Positions 54,003 to 63,027 of a stretch of DNA of 64,000 nucleotides are shown here, piece after piece. Origin of the DNA: Microvirga sp. TS319. GTDB lineage: Bacteria > Pseudomonadota > Alphaproteobacteria > Rhizobiales > Beijerinckiaceae. The position numbers and the translations under genes are program-made. Each line of letters begins with the position of its first letter. The first letter of the stretch is position 1. The notes beneath the pieces were generated by a model. That model saw only the letters and a list, made by a program, of their open reading frames with translations, was not told where the DNA came from and did not search any database. The stretch lies in NCBI RefSeq assembly GCF_041276405.1, contig NZ_JBGGGT010000001.1:1803501-1867500 (forward strand). Direction: 5' to 3'.

Positions 54003-55282
54003 GGTATTCGGCTCTCGTTCTATGGACTCTCGCGGCCGTGAACTCCGCTGCGGCGCACGTGGGCGAAGGGGGCGAGCTTCATTGGAATGTCGAGGCCTGG
54101 GTGATCGTTTCGCTCACTGCTGCAATGATGCTCTATGGCTTTGGGCTGCGGAGTATGCGGATACGCAGGGGCGGACGGAGCATCGTCGGGCGCGTTGAAA
54201 TCGCCACCTTCGTGGGTGGAATTGCCTCGCTCGTCGTCGCGCTTCTTTCGCCGCTCGATGCATTGGGAGCCGAGCTTTTCTCCGGCCACATGGTGCAGCA
54301 TCTCGTGCTGATGTTGGTGGCCGCGCCGCTCTTCGTTCGGGCGCGGCCGCTGATCGTCTTCCTCTGGGCCCTTCCGCGTGGCACGCGCAAGGCGCTCGGG
54401 CGGCTCTGGTCGGGGGGTGGATTGGGGGGATTCTTCAAAATTCTGACCGCCCCATTATCGGTTTGGCTGGCCTTCTGCGGTTTGTTCGCCTTCTGGCATC
54501 TGCCGCGGCCCTATTCCTGGGCCCTGGCGCACGAGCCCGTCCATGTTGTGGAACATCTTTGCTTCTTTGTCAGCGCATTCGCATTCTGGTCGGTGGTGAT
54601 CGAACCCTCCGGGCGCCGACGACTCGATTACGGCGCGACGCTGCTCTTCGTGGCGACGGCGGCGATCCTGAGCGCCCTGCCCGGCGCCCTGATGGTGCTG
54701 ACCTCGCGTGCCTTCTATCCGGCCCATGCGGAAGGTGCGACACGCTGGGGATTGACGCTCCTGGAGGATCAGCATCTTGCCGGACTGATCATGTGGATTC
54801 CGGCCGGCTTCGTCTACATGGCGGCCATCGGGATCCTGTTCGTGCTGTGGCTACGCGCCTCCGAAAAGCGCGCCGCAGCGAGTTTACAGAAATACGCCGC
54901 CATGAGCTCGACCGTGGTTCTGCTCCTCGTCGTAGCTGGCTGCGAGGAGGTGACGGGCGTGCAATCGCCAAGCAATGTCACGCCGGTACCGGCGAGCTTC
55001 GACGGTGATCCTGGCCGCGGTGCCGTCGTCATCGCTCAGACCGGCTGCGGCTCCTGCCATACCATTCCGGGCATCACCGGCGCAAATGGACTCGTCGGCC
55101 CGCCACTCACCCAGATGGGGCGGCGTATCTATGTCGCGGGCCTGTTGCGTAACACGCCGGACAATATGGTGACGTGGCTGCGCGATCCGCAGGTCGTCGT
55201 GCCGGGCAATGCCATGCCGAACATGGGATTGCAGGATCAGCAGGCCCGGGATATCGCCGCCTATCTCTATACGCTTCAATAG
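53990..55282 (+). CDS. ctaG: CtaG-type oxidase assembly protein fused to a cytochrome c
   Basis: 430 residues from the ATG at 53990. Residues about 20-300 are the caa3_CtaG membrane domain: FSGHMVQHLVLMLVAAPLFV, FAFWHLPRPYSWALAHEPVH, VEHLCFFVSAFAFWSVVIEP, EDQHLAGLIMWIPAGFVYMA, with the conserved His residues presumed to handle copper. A further helix ends in VVLLLVVAGCEEV, lipoprotein-like but internal. Then comes a haem domain with CGSCH at residues 353-357 and the likely axial Met in NAMPNMGLQDQ. Relatives often encode the haem part separately. It is the last gene of the operon. Confidence 0.9.
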   Translation: MWKLRYSALVLWTLAAVNSAAAHVGEGGELHWNVEAWVIVSLTAAMMLYGFGLRSMRIRRGGRSIVGRVEIATFVGGIASLVVALLSPLDALGAELFSGHMVQHLVLMLVAAPLFVRARPLIVFLWALPRGTRKALGRLWSGGGLGGFFKILTAPLSVWLAFCGLFAFWHLPRPYSWALAHEPVHVVEHLCFFVSAFAFWSVVIEPSGRRRLDYGATLLFVATAAILSALPGALMVLTSRAFYPAHAEGATRWGLTLLEDQHLAGLIMWIPAGFVYMAAIGILFVLWLRASEKRAAASLQKYAAMSSTVVLLLVVAGCEEVTGVQSPSNVTPVPASFDGDPGRGAVVIAQTGCGSCHTIPGITGANGLVGPPLTQMGRRIYVAGLLRNTPDNMVTWLRDPQVVVPGNAMPNMGLQDQQARDIAAYLYTLQ

Positions 55283-55291
55283 TGACCTGGA

Positions 55292-55505
55292 CGCTAGAGC
55301 ATCGGACGTGAGGTGGAACCCACATCCGATACTGCAAGTTTCTGTTTTTGAGCATCTTTTCACGCAAAACCGGTGCCCACTTCCCGCGTTCGATGCTCCC
55401 CTCTTAGATGAGCGCATTGTTGCGAGCGGACCCGAAGGGCCACGGCCGTGAAAACCGGGTCCACTTTTCGCTAGCGCGGCCCGCTGGGTCCGCACGATGC
55501 GCCAA
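55292..55505. repeat. Dispersed intergenic repeat, longest copy
   Basis: Holds the shared words TTTCACGCAAAACCGGTGCC (55350-55372 region), GCGTTCGATGCTC, AACCGGGTCCACTTTTCGCT and GCGGCCCGCTGGGTCCGCAC. It is built of two inverted units: the left part (AGAGCATCGGACGTGAGGTG) is partly complementary to the right. It lies between the ctaG stop and the terminator. Confidence 0.8.
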
Positions 55506-55521
55506 GGATCGACTTGAAGCG

Positions 55522-55560
55522 AGAGCTGTTTCCACAAGGTGGAAACAGCTCTTTTCTTTG
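55522..55560 (+). terminator. Rho-independent terminator of the dehydrogenase-oxidase operon
   Basis: Perfect 14-bp stem AGAGCTGTTTCCAC (55522-55535) and GTGGAAACAGCTCT (55539-55552) with a 3-base loop, followed by TTTTCTTTGG. It reads as a terminator in the rightward direction; the leftward side has no T-run. It lies 240 bases after the ctaG stop, beyond the repeat. Confidence 0.9.
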
Positions 55561-55592
55561 GTTCAGCCGCAGCATGGCTCAACCATCGGGGA

Positions 55593-56435
55593 TCAGGCGC
55601 GCTTTGCTCCGAGATTGGCGAGCCCAGGCTCGCGAGTGCCGTCTTGCGAACCGGTGAGGTTCGGAGAACCGCCCACAGGGCTGGCATGGACGTTTCCGCC
55701 TTGAGACAGAAGATCTATAGGCAGGGGAAAGACGATGGTCGAAGAGCGCTCGCTGGCAATGTCGTGCAGGGCTGCGAAATAACGGAGCTGCATGGCGCGT
55801 GGCTCGGCTGCGAGCAGGTGCCCAGCCTCCACAAGCTTCTCTGCCGCTTGTTGCTCGCCCTCGGCGTTGATCACCTTCGCTCGCCGCAGACGCTCGGCTT
55901 CAGCCTGTTTGGCGATGGCTCGCACCATATTCTCATTGAGATCGACATGCTTGATCTCGACGTTGGCGACCTTGATCCCCCACGCATCGGTCTGCTGGTC
56001 GAGGATCTGCTGAATGTCAGCGTTGAGGCGGTCGCGCTCCGCCAGCATTTCATCGAGTTCATGCTTGCCCAGCACCGAGCGCAGAGTGGTCTGTGCCAGT
56101 TGGCTCGTCGCAGTGATGTAGTTCTCCACCTTAATGATTGCGCGTTCAGGGTCGACGATCCGGAAGTAGATCACAGCATTGACCTTGACCGAAACATTGT
56201 CGCGCGAAATCACATCCTGAGACGGTACGTCCTGCACGATGACCCGCAGATCAACTCTGACCATCTGCTGTACGAAGGGAACAAGGATGATCAGCCCGGG
56301 GCCCTTCACACCTGTGAAACGGCCGAGCGTAAACACGACCCCGCGTTCATATTCCCGGAGCACCCTGACCGCCGCACCCAGGAACCCGATGATGATCAGG
56401 GCCAGGATCAGGTAGGTGAGATAATCGAGCATCAT
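55593..56435 (-). CDS. Slipin/stomatin (SPFH) membrane protein
   Basis: 280 residues. One N-terminal membrane helix ([20 protein letters not shown]) is followed by the SPFH domain with [40 protein letters not shown] and [20 protein letters not shown], the slipin signature. A coiled-coil follows ([20 protein letters not shown]). It shares an ATGA overlap with the NfeD gene upstream. Slipin/NfeD pairs scaffold membrane microdomains, and the NfeD protease cleaves the slipin C-terminus in the archaeal case. Confidence 0.93.
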   Translation of the reverse strand: MMLDYLTYLILALIIIGFLGAAVRVLREYERGVVFTLGRFTGVKGPGLIILVPFVQQMVRVDLRVIVQDVPSQDVISRDNVSVKVNAVIYFRIVDPERAIIKVENYITATSQLAQTTLRSVLGKHELDEMLAERDRLNADIQQILDQQTDAWGIKVANVEIKHVDLNENMVRAIAKQAEAERLRRAKVINAEGEQQAAEKLVEAGHLLAAEPRAMQLRYFAALHDIASERSSTIVFPLPIDLLSQGGNVHASPVGGSPNLTGSQDGTREPGLANLGAKRA

Positions 56436-57832
56436 GGCCGTCCCTCCGAACCCATGGCCACTCCGGGTGTGCGGCGTACTTCAAGCATCAGGCCTTCGAT
56501 CCCGGCGACCTGAACGTGTTCGCCCGGCGTGAGAGGCTGAGATGCCCGGGCTTGCCAGCGCTCTCCAAAGGCCAGGACATGGCCCGCGTTGCCTGACCAG
56601 TCGAGCACCTCTGCAGGTTGTCCGACCATGGCGGGTGCGCCGGTCCTGACCGGCTGATGGCGGATCCGCCACACATAACCTAACGTCAAGGCTAGGAGGC
56701 CAATGCTTGCGACCAACGCACCTCCGATGACGGTCCATGAGAGCTGGAATTCTGGCACATTGGTATCGATCAGCATCATGGCCCCGAGGAGGAAAGCCAC
56801 AAGCCCACCCAGTCCAAGAACGACGGTCGGGTTGAAGGCTTCCACAACCAGAAAGGCAAGGCCAAGCAGTACCAAGGCAAGCCCGGTATAGTCCACGGGC
56901 AGCATGTTCAGGGCGTAGAGACCAAGGACGAGGCAGATCGCACCGATCACCCCAGGTACAGCCGTTCCAGGATTGCTGAATTCGAAGATCAGGCCGTACA
57001 CCCCGACGATCATCAGGATGAAGGCGACATTCGGATCGGTGATCGTCGCGAGTACCCTGATAAGCCAGCTTGGCTCTTCCATCCGGATGGGAAGTCCAGC
57101 GGTGGCAAGACGCCGGCGCTCACCCAGCACCTCAACCTCACGTCCATTGACGCGTGTCAGGAGTTCCTCGGGCGTCTGAGCCACAAGGTCGATCACGCCC
57201 TTCTCCAATGCCGCCTGAGACGAGAGGCTGGCGGCTTCCCGCACAGCTTCTTCCGCCCAGTCTGCGTTTCGGTGCCGAAGCTCGGCGAGGCTTCTGATCA
57301 AGGCGACCGCGTCGTTGGTCATCTTTGTCGCCATGGCATCCTTGGTGCCCTCACCCGCCCGGTCAGCCCCATCCTTGTCTTTCGACTGACCTGTCGAGGG
57401 AAATGTGGGCGGACCGCCGATCTGTACAGGGGTCGCAGCCCCGAGATTGGTGCCCGGCGCCATGGCGGCCACATGGGTTGCATAAAGGATATAAGTGCCC
57501 GCGCTGGCCGCATGGGCACCAGCGGGCGCCACGAATCCGATGACCGGTACGGAGGAAGCCAGCACGTCTGCGATGATCTCGCGCATGCTCGTCTCCAATC
57601 CTCCTGGCGTGTCGAGGCGCAGGATGATGGCCTCGACCGTTTGCGGATTAGTGGCGAGAAGGGCATCTCTCACGTATTTAGCCGTCGCGGGACCGATCGG
57701 TCCCGTGACCGGCATCAAGGTCACATAGCGTCCCGTATCCATCCTGCGGGCAGGCTCCGAGGCGCTCGCCGGGGCCCACGCCGTCAGCATGATGACGGCT
57801 ACCAGCAGTCGGGTCAGATACTCCAGGCACAC
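56432..57832 (-). CDS. Long-form NfeD membrane serine protease
   Basis: 466 residues from a GTG at 57832, which has a perfect AGGAGG 7 bases upstream; the frame is open to 57883 without a better site. A signal peptide leads into a ClpP-like protease domain with the catalytic Ser110 ([10 protein letters not shown]) and Lys170 (MATKMTND), the Ser-Lys dyad of 1510-N-type proteases. About four to five membrane helices follow, then a C-terminal OB-type NfeD domain ([20 protein letters not shown]). A hydrophilic insert ([20 protein letters not shown]) lies before the Lys. It partners the slipin gene. Confidence 0.92.
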   Translation of the reverse strand: MCLEYLTRLLVAVIMLTAWAPASASEPARRMDTGRYVTLMPVTGPIGPATAKYVRDALLATNPQTVEAIILRLDTPGGLETSMREIIADVLASSVPVIGFVAPAGAHAASAGTYILYATHVAAMAPGTNLGAATPVQIGGPPTFPSTGQSKDKDGADRAGEGTKDAMATKMTNDAVALIRSLAELRHRNADWAEEAVREAASLSSQAALEKGVIDLVAQTPEELLTRVNGREVEVLGERRRLATAGLPIRMEEPSWLIRVLATITDPNVAFILMIVGVYGLIFEFSNPGTAVPGVIGAICLVLGLYALNMLPVDYTGLALVLLGLAFLVVEAFNPTVVLGLGGLVAFLLGAMMLIDTNVPEFQLSWTVIGGALVASIGLLALTLGYVWRIRHQPVRTGAPAMVGQPAEVLDWSGNAGHVLAFGERWQARASQPLTPGEHVQVAGIEGLMLEVRRTPGVAMGSEGRP

Positions 57833-58016
57833 GTACCGACCTCCTAAGGGGTGAGGCCCGTCCTTCCGGACGAATTGTAGCATTGAACAACCGGGTGAAC
57901 CATCGCGCCATCCGGCGCCAAATTTGGCCAGATTCTGTTGTCGAGCTTAACTTCACCGTCGACAATATTCATGGCTGAGGCGGGTGAGAAAATCCGCTCT
58001 GGGGGCTCACCCGAGA

Positions 58017-58166
58017 CCTTAGCGCATCGTGCGGCTCCGGCGGGCCGCGCTCATGAGAAGTGGACCCGGTATTCGCTGACGCGGCCCTTCGGGTCCGCTC
58101 CGAACGGTGCGCCATTTAAGGAGTGGAGCGTCGGACGTGGGTTCGATGTCACATCCGATGCGCTAG
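58017..58166. repeat. Dispersed intergenic repeat
   Basis: Contains GCGGCCCTTCGGGTCCGC (58079-58096), identical to part of the copy near 38430. It also has GAGAAGTGGACCCGGT, the complement of the ACCGGGTCCACTT word at 41643 and 55456, and ACATCCGATGCGCTAG at its end. It sits between the NfeD promoter region and the end of the TPR methyltransferase gene. Confidence 0.8.
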
Positions 58167-58185
58167 TTCGGCTGCCCGGGCCTTG

Positions 58186-59679
58186 TCAGCGTTTCTCCAA
58201 GAGGATGTAGAGGCCGGGCACGGGACGGCCTGCCTCGAGCCGAATGTCGCTTTCGACGGCCTCCAGGATGACGAAGTCGGTCGCCGTCGCCTCGATATAG
58301 TCGAGCGAGTGAGCGAAACGGCCGGAGGGTTGCAGCTTGAAGCCTGTTTGTCCGGCGACTTCGATGCTTAGGGCGAGCAGGCCTCCCTGCACCATGGTGC
58401 CGGCAGCGGCGCGCAGAAGCGGTCCGAGATCGCCGAAATAGATCAGCGAATCCGCCGCGAAGATAAGATCGAACCGGTTCGATGTCGTCTCAAGATAGGC
58501 GACAGCCTCCGACTTCACGAGTTCGGCATACCCACCGCGCCTCGCCGCTTCGGCCAGCATACCCGAGGAAATATCGACCCCGATCAGGGTTGGACCGAAC
58601 GGCAGCAACTCCTCGGCGGCCAGTCCGGTGCCGCATCCCAAATCGAGCATGGATTTGAAGCCGGCCCGGTATGGGGCCAAGAGCTTCGCCATCTGGGCTG
58701 GTGCATTGTATTGGAGTGTCCCAAGCAATTTGCTGTCGAACTGAGGCGCAAATTGATCGAAGTAGCTCTCGATGTATTCTGTGGGAGTGGCCGTTATGCT
58801 CCGCCCCAGTACGGCGTCGAGAAGGTAGCGCCGAACTGGATCATCGGGCTTCTCGGCAAGGCGCATCCGGCCGATTTCGGCCGCCGCGTCGAGGTGGCCG
58901 GAGGCGCTCAGAACGGAAAAGGCATCCCGCATGATAATGGCGAGATCTTCGCGATCCTCGCCGGCAATGTCGCTGTAGTTTTGGAGAGCTTCCTGAACGC
59001 CGCCCTCGATCATGGCCTGGAACGTCAACGCCCGCGCCCGCTTCTGCCGGCTCAGCGGATCGAGTTCGAATGTGAGCCGAGCGGCTTCGTCGAAAGCGTT
59101 CGCGCAACCTGTGAAATCGGACATGATGAAGAACAGGTGGCCGAGGGCGAAATGAGCGAGGCCGTTGACAGGATCGAACTCGACGGAGGCTCGCACGGCG
59201 CCGAGCGCCTCCTCATAGCGTTTCTTCCTGAACAGCAGAAGACCGAGCCCAAGATGAGCAGCGGCAGCCTTCGAATTGAGAGCGATTGCGCGACGGTAGG
59301 CGTCCTCGGTCGTCTCCATGTCGTCCAGCCGGTCCGACACGCCGGCGAGGGTCTGCCAGGATTGGGCGTTGCCCGGGTCGATCTCCAGGGACTCCCGTAC
59401 CGCTGCCAGGGCCAGCTCATCGCGATCCGAAGCACTGTAGACACTCGCCAGATCGCGCCAGAGGTCAGGATCTTTGGGATTCAAAGAGAGTGCGGCCGCA
59501 AAGGTTCGAGCGGCCGTGTCGAAGCGTCCGTTTTCCCAATGAACGAGACCGAGTTGCCGTAAGGCAGGGCCTGGATGGCCGAACTGATCGACGAGGTGGC
59601 CGAAGTCCGGCAAGCTCGCCTGCAGGTTAGCCACCAGTGTCATCGTGACGCTGACGTCAGGAAGTTGGATAGTCGTCAT
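58186..59679 (-). CDS. TPR-repeat SAM-dependent methyltransferase
   Basis: 497 residues from the ATG at 59677-59679; ATGs at 59700 and 59808 are possible but have no better ribosome site. Residues about 35-230 contain five or six tetratricopeptide repeats (GLVHWENGRFDTAARTFAAA, DLASVYSASDRDELALAAVR, LGLGLLLFRKKRYEEALGAV). A class I methyltransferase domain starts near residue 345 with LDLGCGTGLAAEELLP, followed by GVDISSGML and FDLIFAADSLIYFGDL. TPR-methyltransferase fusions are common in Alphaproteobacteria, and their substrates are mostly unknown. It is not in an operon. Confidence 0.87.
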   Translation of the reverse strand: MTTIQLPDVSVTMTLVANLQASLPDFGHLVDQFGHPGPALRQLGLVHWENGRFDTAARTFAAALSLNPKDPDLWRDLASVYSASDRDELALAAVRESLEIDPGNAQSWQTLAGVSDRLDDMETTEDAYRRAIALNSKAAAAHLGLGLLLFRKKRYEEALGAVRASVEFDPVNGLAHFALGHLFFIMSDFTGCANAFDEAARLTFELDPLSRQKRARALTFQAMIEGGVQEALQNYSDIAGEDREDLAIIMRDAFSVLSASGHLDAAAEIGRMRLAEKPDDPVRRYLLDAVLGRSITATPTEYIESYFDQFAPQFDSKLLGTLQYNAPAQMAKLLAPYRAGFKSMLDLGCGTGLAAEELLPFGPTLIGVDISSGMLAEAARRGGYAELVKSEAVAYLETTSNRFDLIFAADSLIYFGDLGPLLRAAAGTMVQGGLLALSIEVAGQTGFKLQPSGRFAHSLDYIEATATDFVILEAVESDIRLEAGRPVPGLYILLEKR

Positions 59680-60521
59680 GTCAATGGACCCGAATGCCAT
59701 GCCTGCCGGAAGCCAGATTACCGGGTGCAGGATTAAACGAGCTGGCTTTTCCGAGCCTTGTGGGTTGATGAATTGTGTCGAGCTGTTCCACGGTCTTGAT
59801 GGGCACAAGGAGCATCGTCAGCCACTGACTGCAATGGCTTCGGCATCGCCGAAGCCGCTCGTGTGACTCTTACGGAACGGCTTCGCAACCTGGGCGGAGC
59901 TCAACTTCCCGTCATGATCCAGGGCCAACGGTTGACAGCTGAGATGTGGCAATCGGCTGAAGCCGAGCTTCGGGCTTGGATCCGGTCCTCCAACGGGGGC
60001 CCTTCCTGAAGAATGGGTATATCGGTGAGCACGGCCGCCCCCATTGTTGAGTAATGTCCGCAACGGCGCGAACCGGCGCTTTCAGCGTACGCGAGACGCC
60101 AATAGACCAATCTCGCAACATTGGATCAGACGTTGCGGGCGCGGGCACGCGACACAGGTCGCGGGATCGAGTCGTCAATAACGGTTGCAAAATCTATCAA
60201 CAGCACACAGTCTAAAAACCCGGTATCTCCTGAAGGATAGGTCAGACAGGTTGACCTCGATAGAGTATTTGGTGACCGTTTGGGGAGGTGGTATAGAATA
60301 TCACTTGATCTAAGAACTATTTTTCTAGAGTATCCTTAAACAACACTGTCAGCCTGCATCAGACGGGCGACGGGAATGAGGGGCTGGGAGGAAGCGCATG
60401 CTTCAACACCGCCCCGTATCTTGGACGCACCATGCGTCTGCCGCCCATGTGCATGGGTCGTTCCAAACCCAATCCCCCCATCAAACTGGGCACCGTGCAT
60501 CCAGATCAGAGCAGGCGGCCC
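59680..60521. other. Intergenic region without recognisable gene
   Basis: About 840 bases between divergent genes. The part at 60190-60345 is AT-rich and probably holds the promoter of the rightward sugar importer. Open frames on the minus strand of 70-90 codons have no motif. Upstream codons in frame with the ATPase gene (from 60432) are not a better start. Confidence 0.5.
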
Positions 60522-61574
60522 ATGGCTACTGTTGAGATCCGCGACGTCCGAAAGGCCTACGGCTCTGCTCAGGTCCTTCATGGTGTGTCGGTTGACATTC
60601 GGGATGGGGAGTTCGTCATCCTCGTTGGCCCCTCGGGCTGCGGCAAGTCCACGCTCCTGCGCATGGTGGCTGGGTTGGAGAACATCACGGGAGGCGAGAT
60701 CCGGATCGGCTCCAGGGTGGTGAACAACGTGCCACCCAAAGAGCGCGATATCGCCATGGTGTTCCAGAATTACGCGCTCTACCCCCATATGACGGTAGCC
60801 GACAACATGGCCTTCTCGCTCATGTTGAAGAAGGCGCCGAAAACCGAGATCAACACCAAGGTCAATCGTGCAGCCGAGATTCTCGGCCTCACAAGGCTCC
60901 TCGATCGCTACCCGCGCCAGCTCTCCGGCGGGCAGCGCCAGCGCGTCGCCATGGGCCGCGCCATCGTGCGCGACCCACAGGTCTTCCTCTTCGACGAGCC
61001 GCTGTCCAACTTGGACGCAAAACTGCGCGTCTCGATGCGGAGCGAGATCAAGGCGCTGCACCAGCGGCTGAAGACCACCACGGTGTATGTGACGCACGAT
61101 CAGATCGAGGCCATGACGATGGCGGACAAGATCGTGGTCATGCACGATGGCCTCGTCGAGCAAATCGGCGCGCCGCTCGAGCTATACGACAAACCGGCGA
61201 ACCTGTTTGTGGCCCAATTCATCGGCTCTCCAGCCATGAACATTCTGGAAGGCCACATTGGGTCTTCCGGCTTTGCCATAGGCGACCTGATGCTCCCGGT
61301 GCAGAACACGCCTGCGGCTTCCGTCGGGCGGCCGGCCTATTACGGCATCCGGCCCGAGCACTTCCGGCTGCACCAGGATGGCCTTGCGATTCAGGTCATG
61401 GTGGTCGAGCCCACCGGCTCGGAGACTCAGGTCGTGGCGAAAGCCGGTGAGCGGGAGCTCACCTGCGTTTTCCGCGAACGCATCAGCGCGCAGCCGGGCG
61501 AGTTCATTCATGTCGCCCCCGATCCGGCTCTCGTCCATCTTTTCGACCGGGAAACAGAACGGCGCATCAACTGA
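60522..61574 (+). CDS. ugpC: Sugar ABC transporter ATPase (UgpC/MalK type)
   Basis: 350 residues from the ATG at 60522 (MATVEIRDVRKAYGSAQVLH). Walker A is GPSGCGKST, signature LSGGQRQRVAMGRAIV, Walker B VFLFDEPLSNLDAKLR, and the switch is THDQIEAMTMADKIVVM. The C-terminal about 110 residues form the MalK-type regulatory domain (YYGIRPEHFRL, then VVEPTGSETQVVAKAGEREL). It is the first gene of a unit with a binding protein and two permeases. ATPases of this type often serve several importers, so it may also energise the ATPase-less importer at 32556-35687. Confidence 0.93.
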   Translation: MATVEIRDVRKAYGSAQVLHGVSVDIRDGEFVILVGPSGCGKSTLLRMVAGLENITGGEIRIGSRVVNNVPPKERDIAMVFQNYALYPHMTVADNMAFSLMLKKAPKTEINTKVNRAAEILGLTRLLDRYPRQLSGGQRQRVAMGRAIVRDPQVFLFDEPLSNLDAKLRVSMRSEIKALHQRLKTTTVYVTHDQIEAMTMADKIVVMHDGLVEQIGAPLELYDKPANLFVAQFIGSPAMNILEGHIGSSGFAIGDLMLPVQNTPAASVGRPAYYGIRPEHFRLHQDGLAIQVMVVEPTGSETQVVAKAGERELTCVFRERISAQPGEFIHVAPDPALVHLFDRETERRIN

Positions 61575-61645
61575 CCCCAAGCACGTGGCTTAGCCGGGCA
61601 GCCACGCGTCTCATCAGGAATCCCGGTCTGCGGAGGAAACGAACG

Positions 61646-62965
61646 ATGAGCCTGTCTAGACGTGATCTGCTTCTCGGGACGGCAAGCCTGACAGCCGGCA
61701 TGGCGGGAGCTCAGCTTTTGTCCGGCCGGCCGGCCTTTGCGCAAGATGCTTCTCCGCAATACAAGCCGGAGCAGGGGGCCGCCCTCCGCGTCCTGCGCTG
61801 GACACCTTTCGTGAAAGGCGACGAGGATTCATGGCTCGCCAACACCAAGAAGTTCACGGAGGCGACCGGCGTCGAGGTGCGTGTCGACAAGGAAAGCTGG
61901 GAGGACATCCGCCCGAAGGCGGCAGTGGCGGCCAATGTAGGCTCGGGACCGGACATCATGCTCGTCTGGTTCGACGATCCGTTCCAGTATCCGGATAAGC
62001 TCGTCGACGTCACGGATATCGCGACGAGTCTTGCCGGCAAGTACGGCGGGTACTATCCGGGTCCCGAGGCCTATGCCAAGCAGAACGATCGATTCATCGC
62101 CCTGCCTCTCGCGGCGATCGGCAACGGCATCCTTTATCGCGAGAGCATGCTCCAGCAGGCAGGCTGGTCGAAGTTCCCGGAGAAGGCCGACGAGTTCCTG
62201 GAAATGTGCAAGGCTCTCAAGGCTAAGAGCAAGCCTGCCGGCTTCGCACTGGGCAAGGCGGTTGGCGATGGCAACAACTTCGCGCACTGGATCGTCTGGA
62301 GCCATGGTGGCAAGATGGTCGACGAAAGCGGCAAGGTCGTAATCAACTCGCCTGAGACGATCAAGGCCCTGCAATATGCCCGCGAGCTCTACCAGACCTT
62401 CATTCCAGGGACGGAGAGCTGGCTCGACATCAACAACAACCGTGTATTCCTGTCAGGCGACATCTCGGTGACGGCCAATGGCGTGTCCCTCTATTACTCC
62501 GCTAAGAATGATCCGAAGATGGCGGAGATCGCTAAGGACATCCGCTCGACGGTGATGCCGACTGGCCCGGTCGGGCAACCCGTCGAGTTGCACCAGACCA
62601 CCTCGGCAGTCATCTTCAAATATACGAAGTACCCGAACGCAGCTCGCGCCTATCTGCAATATATGCTCGACAAACCGCAGATGGACGCATGGATCACCGC
62701 ATCGAGCGCCTATTGCTGCCCACCGCTGAAGGGCATGATCGACAACCCGGTCTGGACAGCCGATCCGGTGCACGAGCCCTATAAGCGTGCCTCCGCGACC
62801 CTGCGGCCGAACGGCTATGCCGGGCCGCTCGGTTACGCCTCGGCCGCCACGATGGCGGATTACGTGATGGTCGACATGGTGGCGGAGGCCGCGACCGGGC
62901 AGCGAACTCCAGAGGAGGCCGCCAAGCGCGCGGAGCAGCGGGCAAACCGCTATTACCGAATCTGA
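61646..62965 (+). CDS. Sugar ABC transporter substrate-binding protein (family 1)
   Basis: 439 residues, ATG preceded by GCGGAGGAAACGAACG. The N-terminus SLSRRDLLLGTASLTAG is a Tat signal, cut after RPAFA. The mature protein has the CUT1 binding-protein pattern: FTEATGVEVRVDKESWEDIR, then GSGPDIMLVWFDDPFQYPDK. Ligand unknown. It lies 71 bases after ugpC and is followed by a terminator-like hairpin before the permease. Confidence 0.92.
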   Translation: MSLSRRDLLLGTASLTAGMAGAQLLSGRPAFAQDASPQYKPEQGAALRVLRWTPFVKGDEDSWLANTKKFTEATGVEVRVDKESWEDIRPKAAVAANVGSGPDIMLVWFDDPFQYPDKLVDVTDIATSLAGKYGGYYPGPEAYAKQNDRFIALPLAAIGNGILYRESMLQQAGWSKFPEKADEFLEMCKALKAKSKPAGFALGKAVGDGNNFAHWIVWSHGGKMVDESGKVVINSPETIKALQYARELYQTFIPGTESWLDINNNRVFLSGDISVTANGVSLYYSAKNDPKMAEIAKDIRSTVMPTGPVGQPVELHQTTSAVIFKYTKYPNAARAYLQYMLDKPQMDAWITASSAYCCPPLKGMIDNPVWTADPVHEPYKRASATLRPNGYAGPLGYASAATMADYVMVDMVAEAATGQRTPEEAAKRAEQRANRYYRI

Positions 62966-62975
62966 CGACGGTGAA

Positions 62976-63006
62976 GGGCGGCGTGACAACGCCGCCCCTT
63001 TTCTCT
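62976..63006 (+). terminator. Hairpin with T-rich tail between binding protein and permease genes
   Basis: Perfect 9-bp stem GGGCGGCGT (62976-62984) and ACGCCGCCC (62989-62997), loop GACA, followed by CTTTTCTCTT. It is probably a partial terminator that keeps binding protein in excess over permeases. Confidence 0.7.
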
Positions 63007-63027
63007 TGAAATCACTGGAGACGCCTC

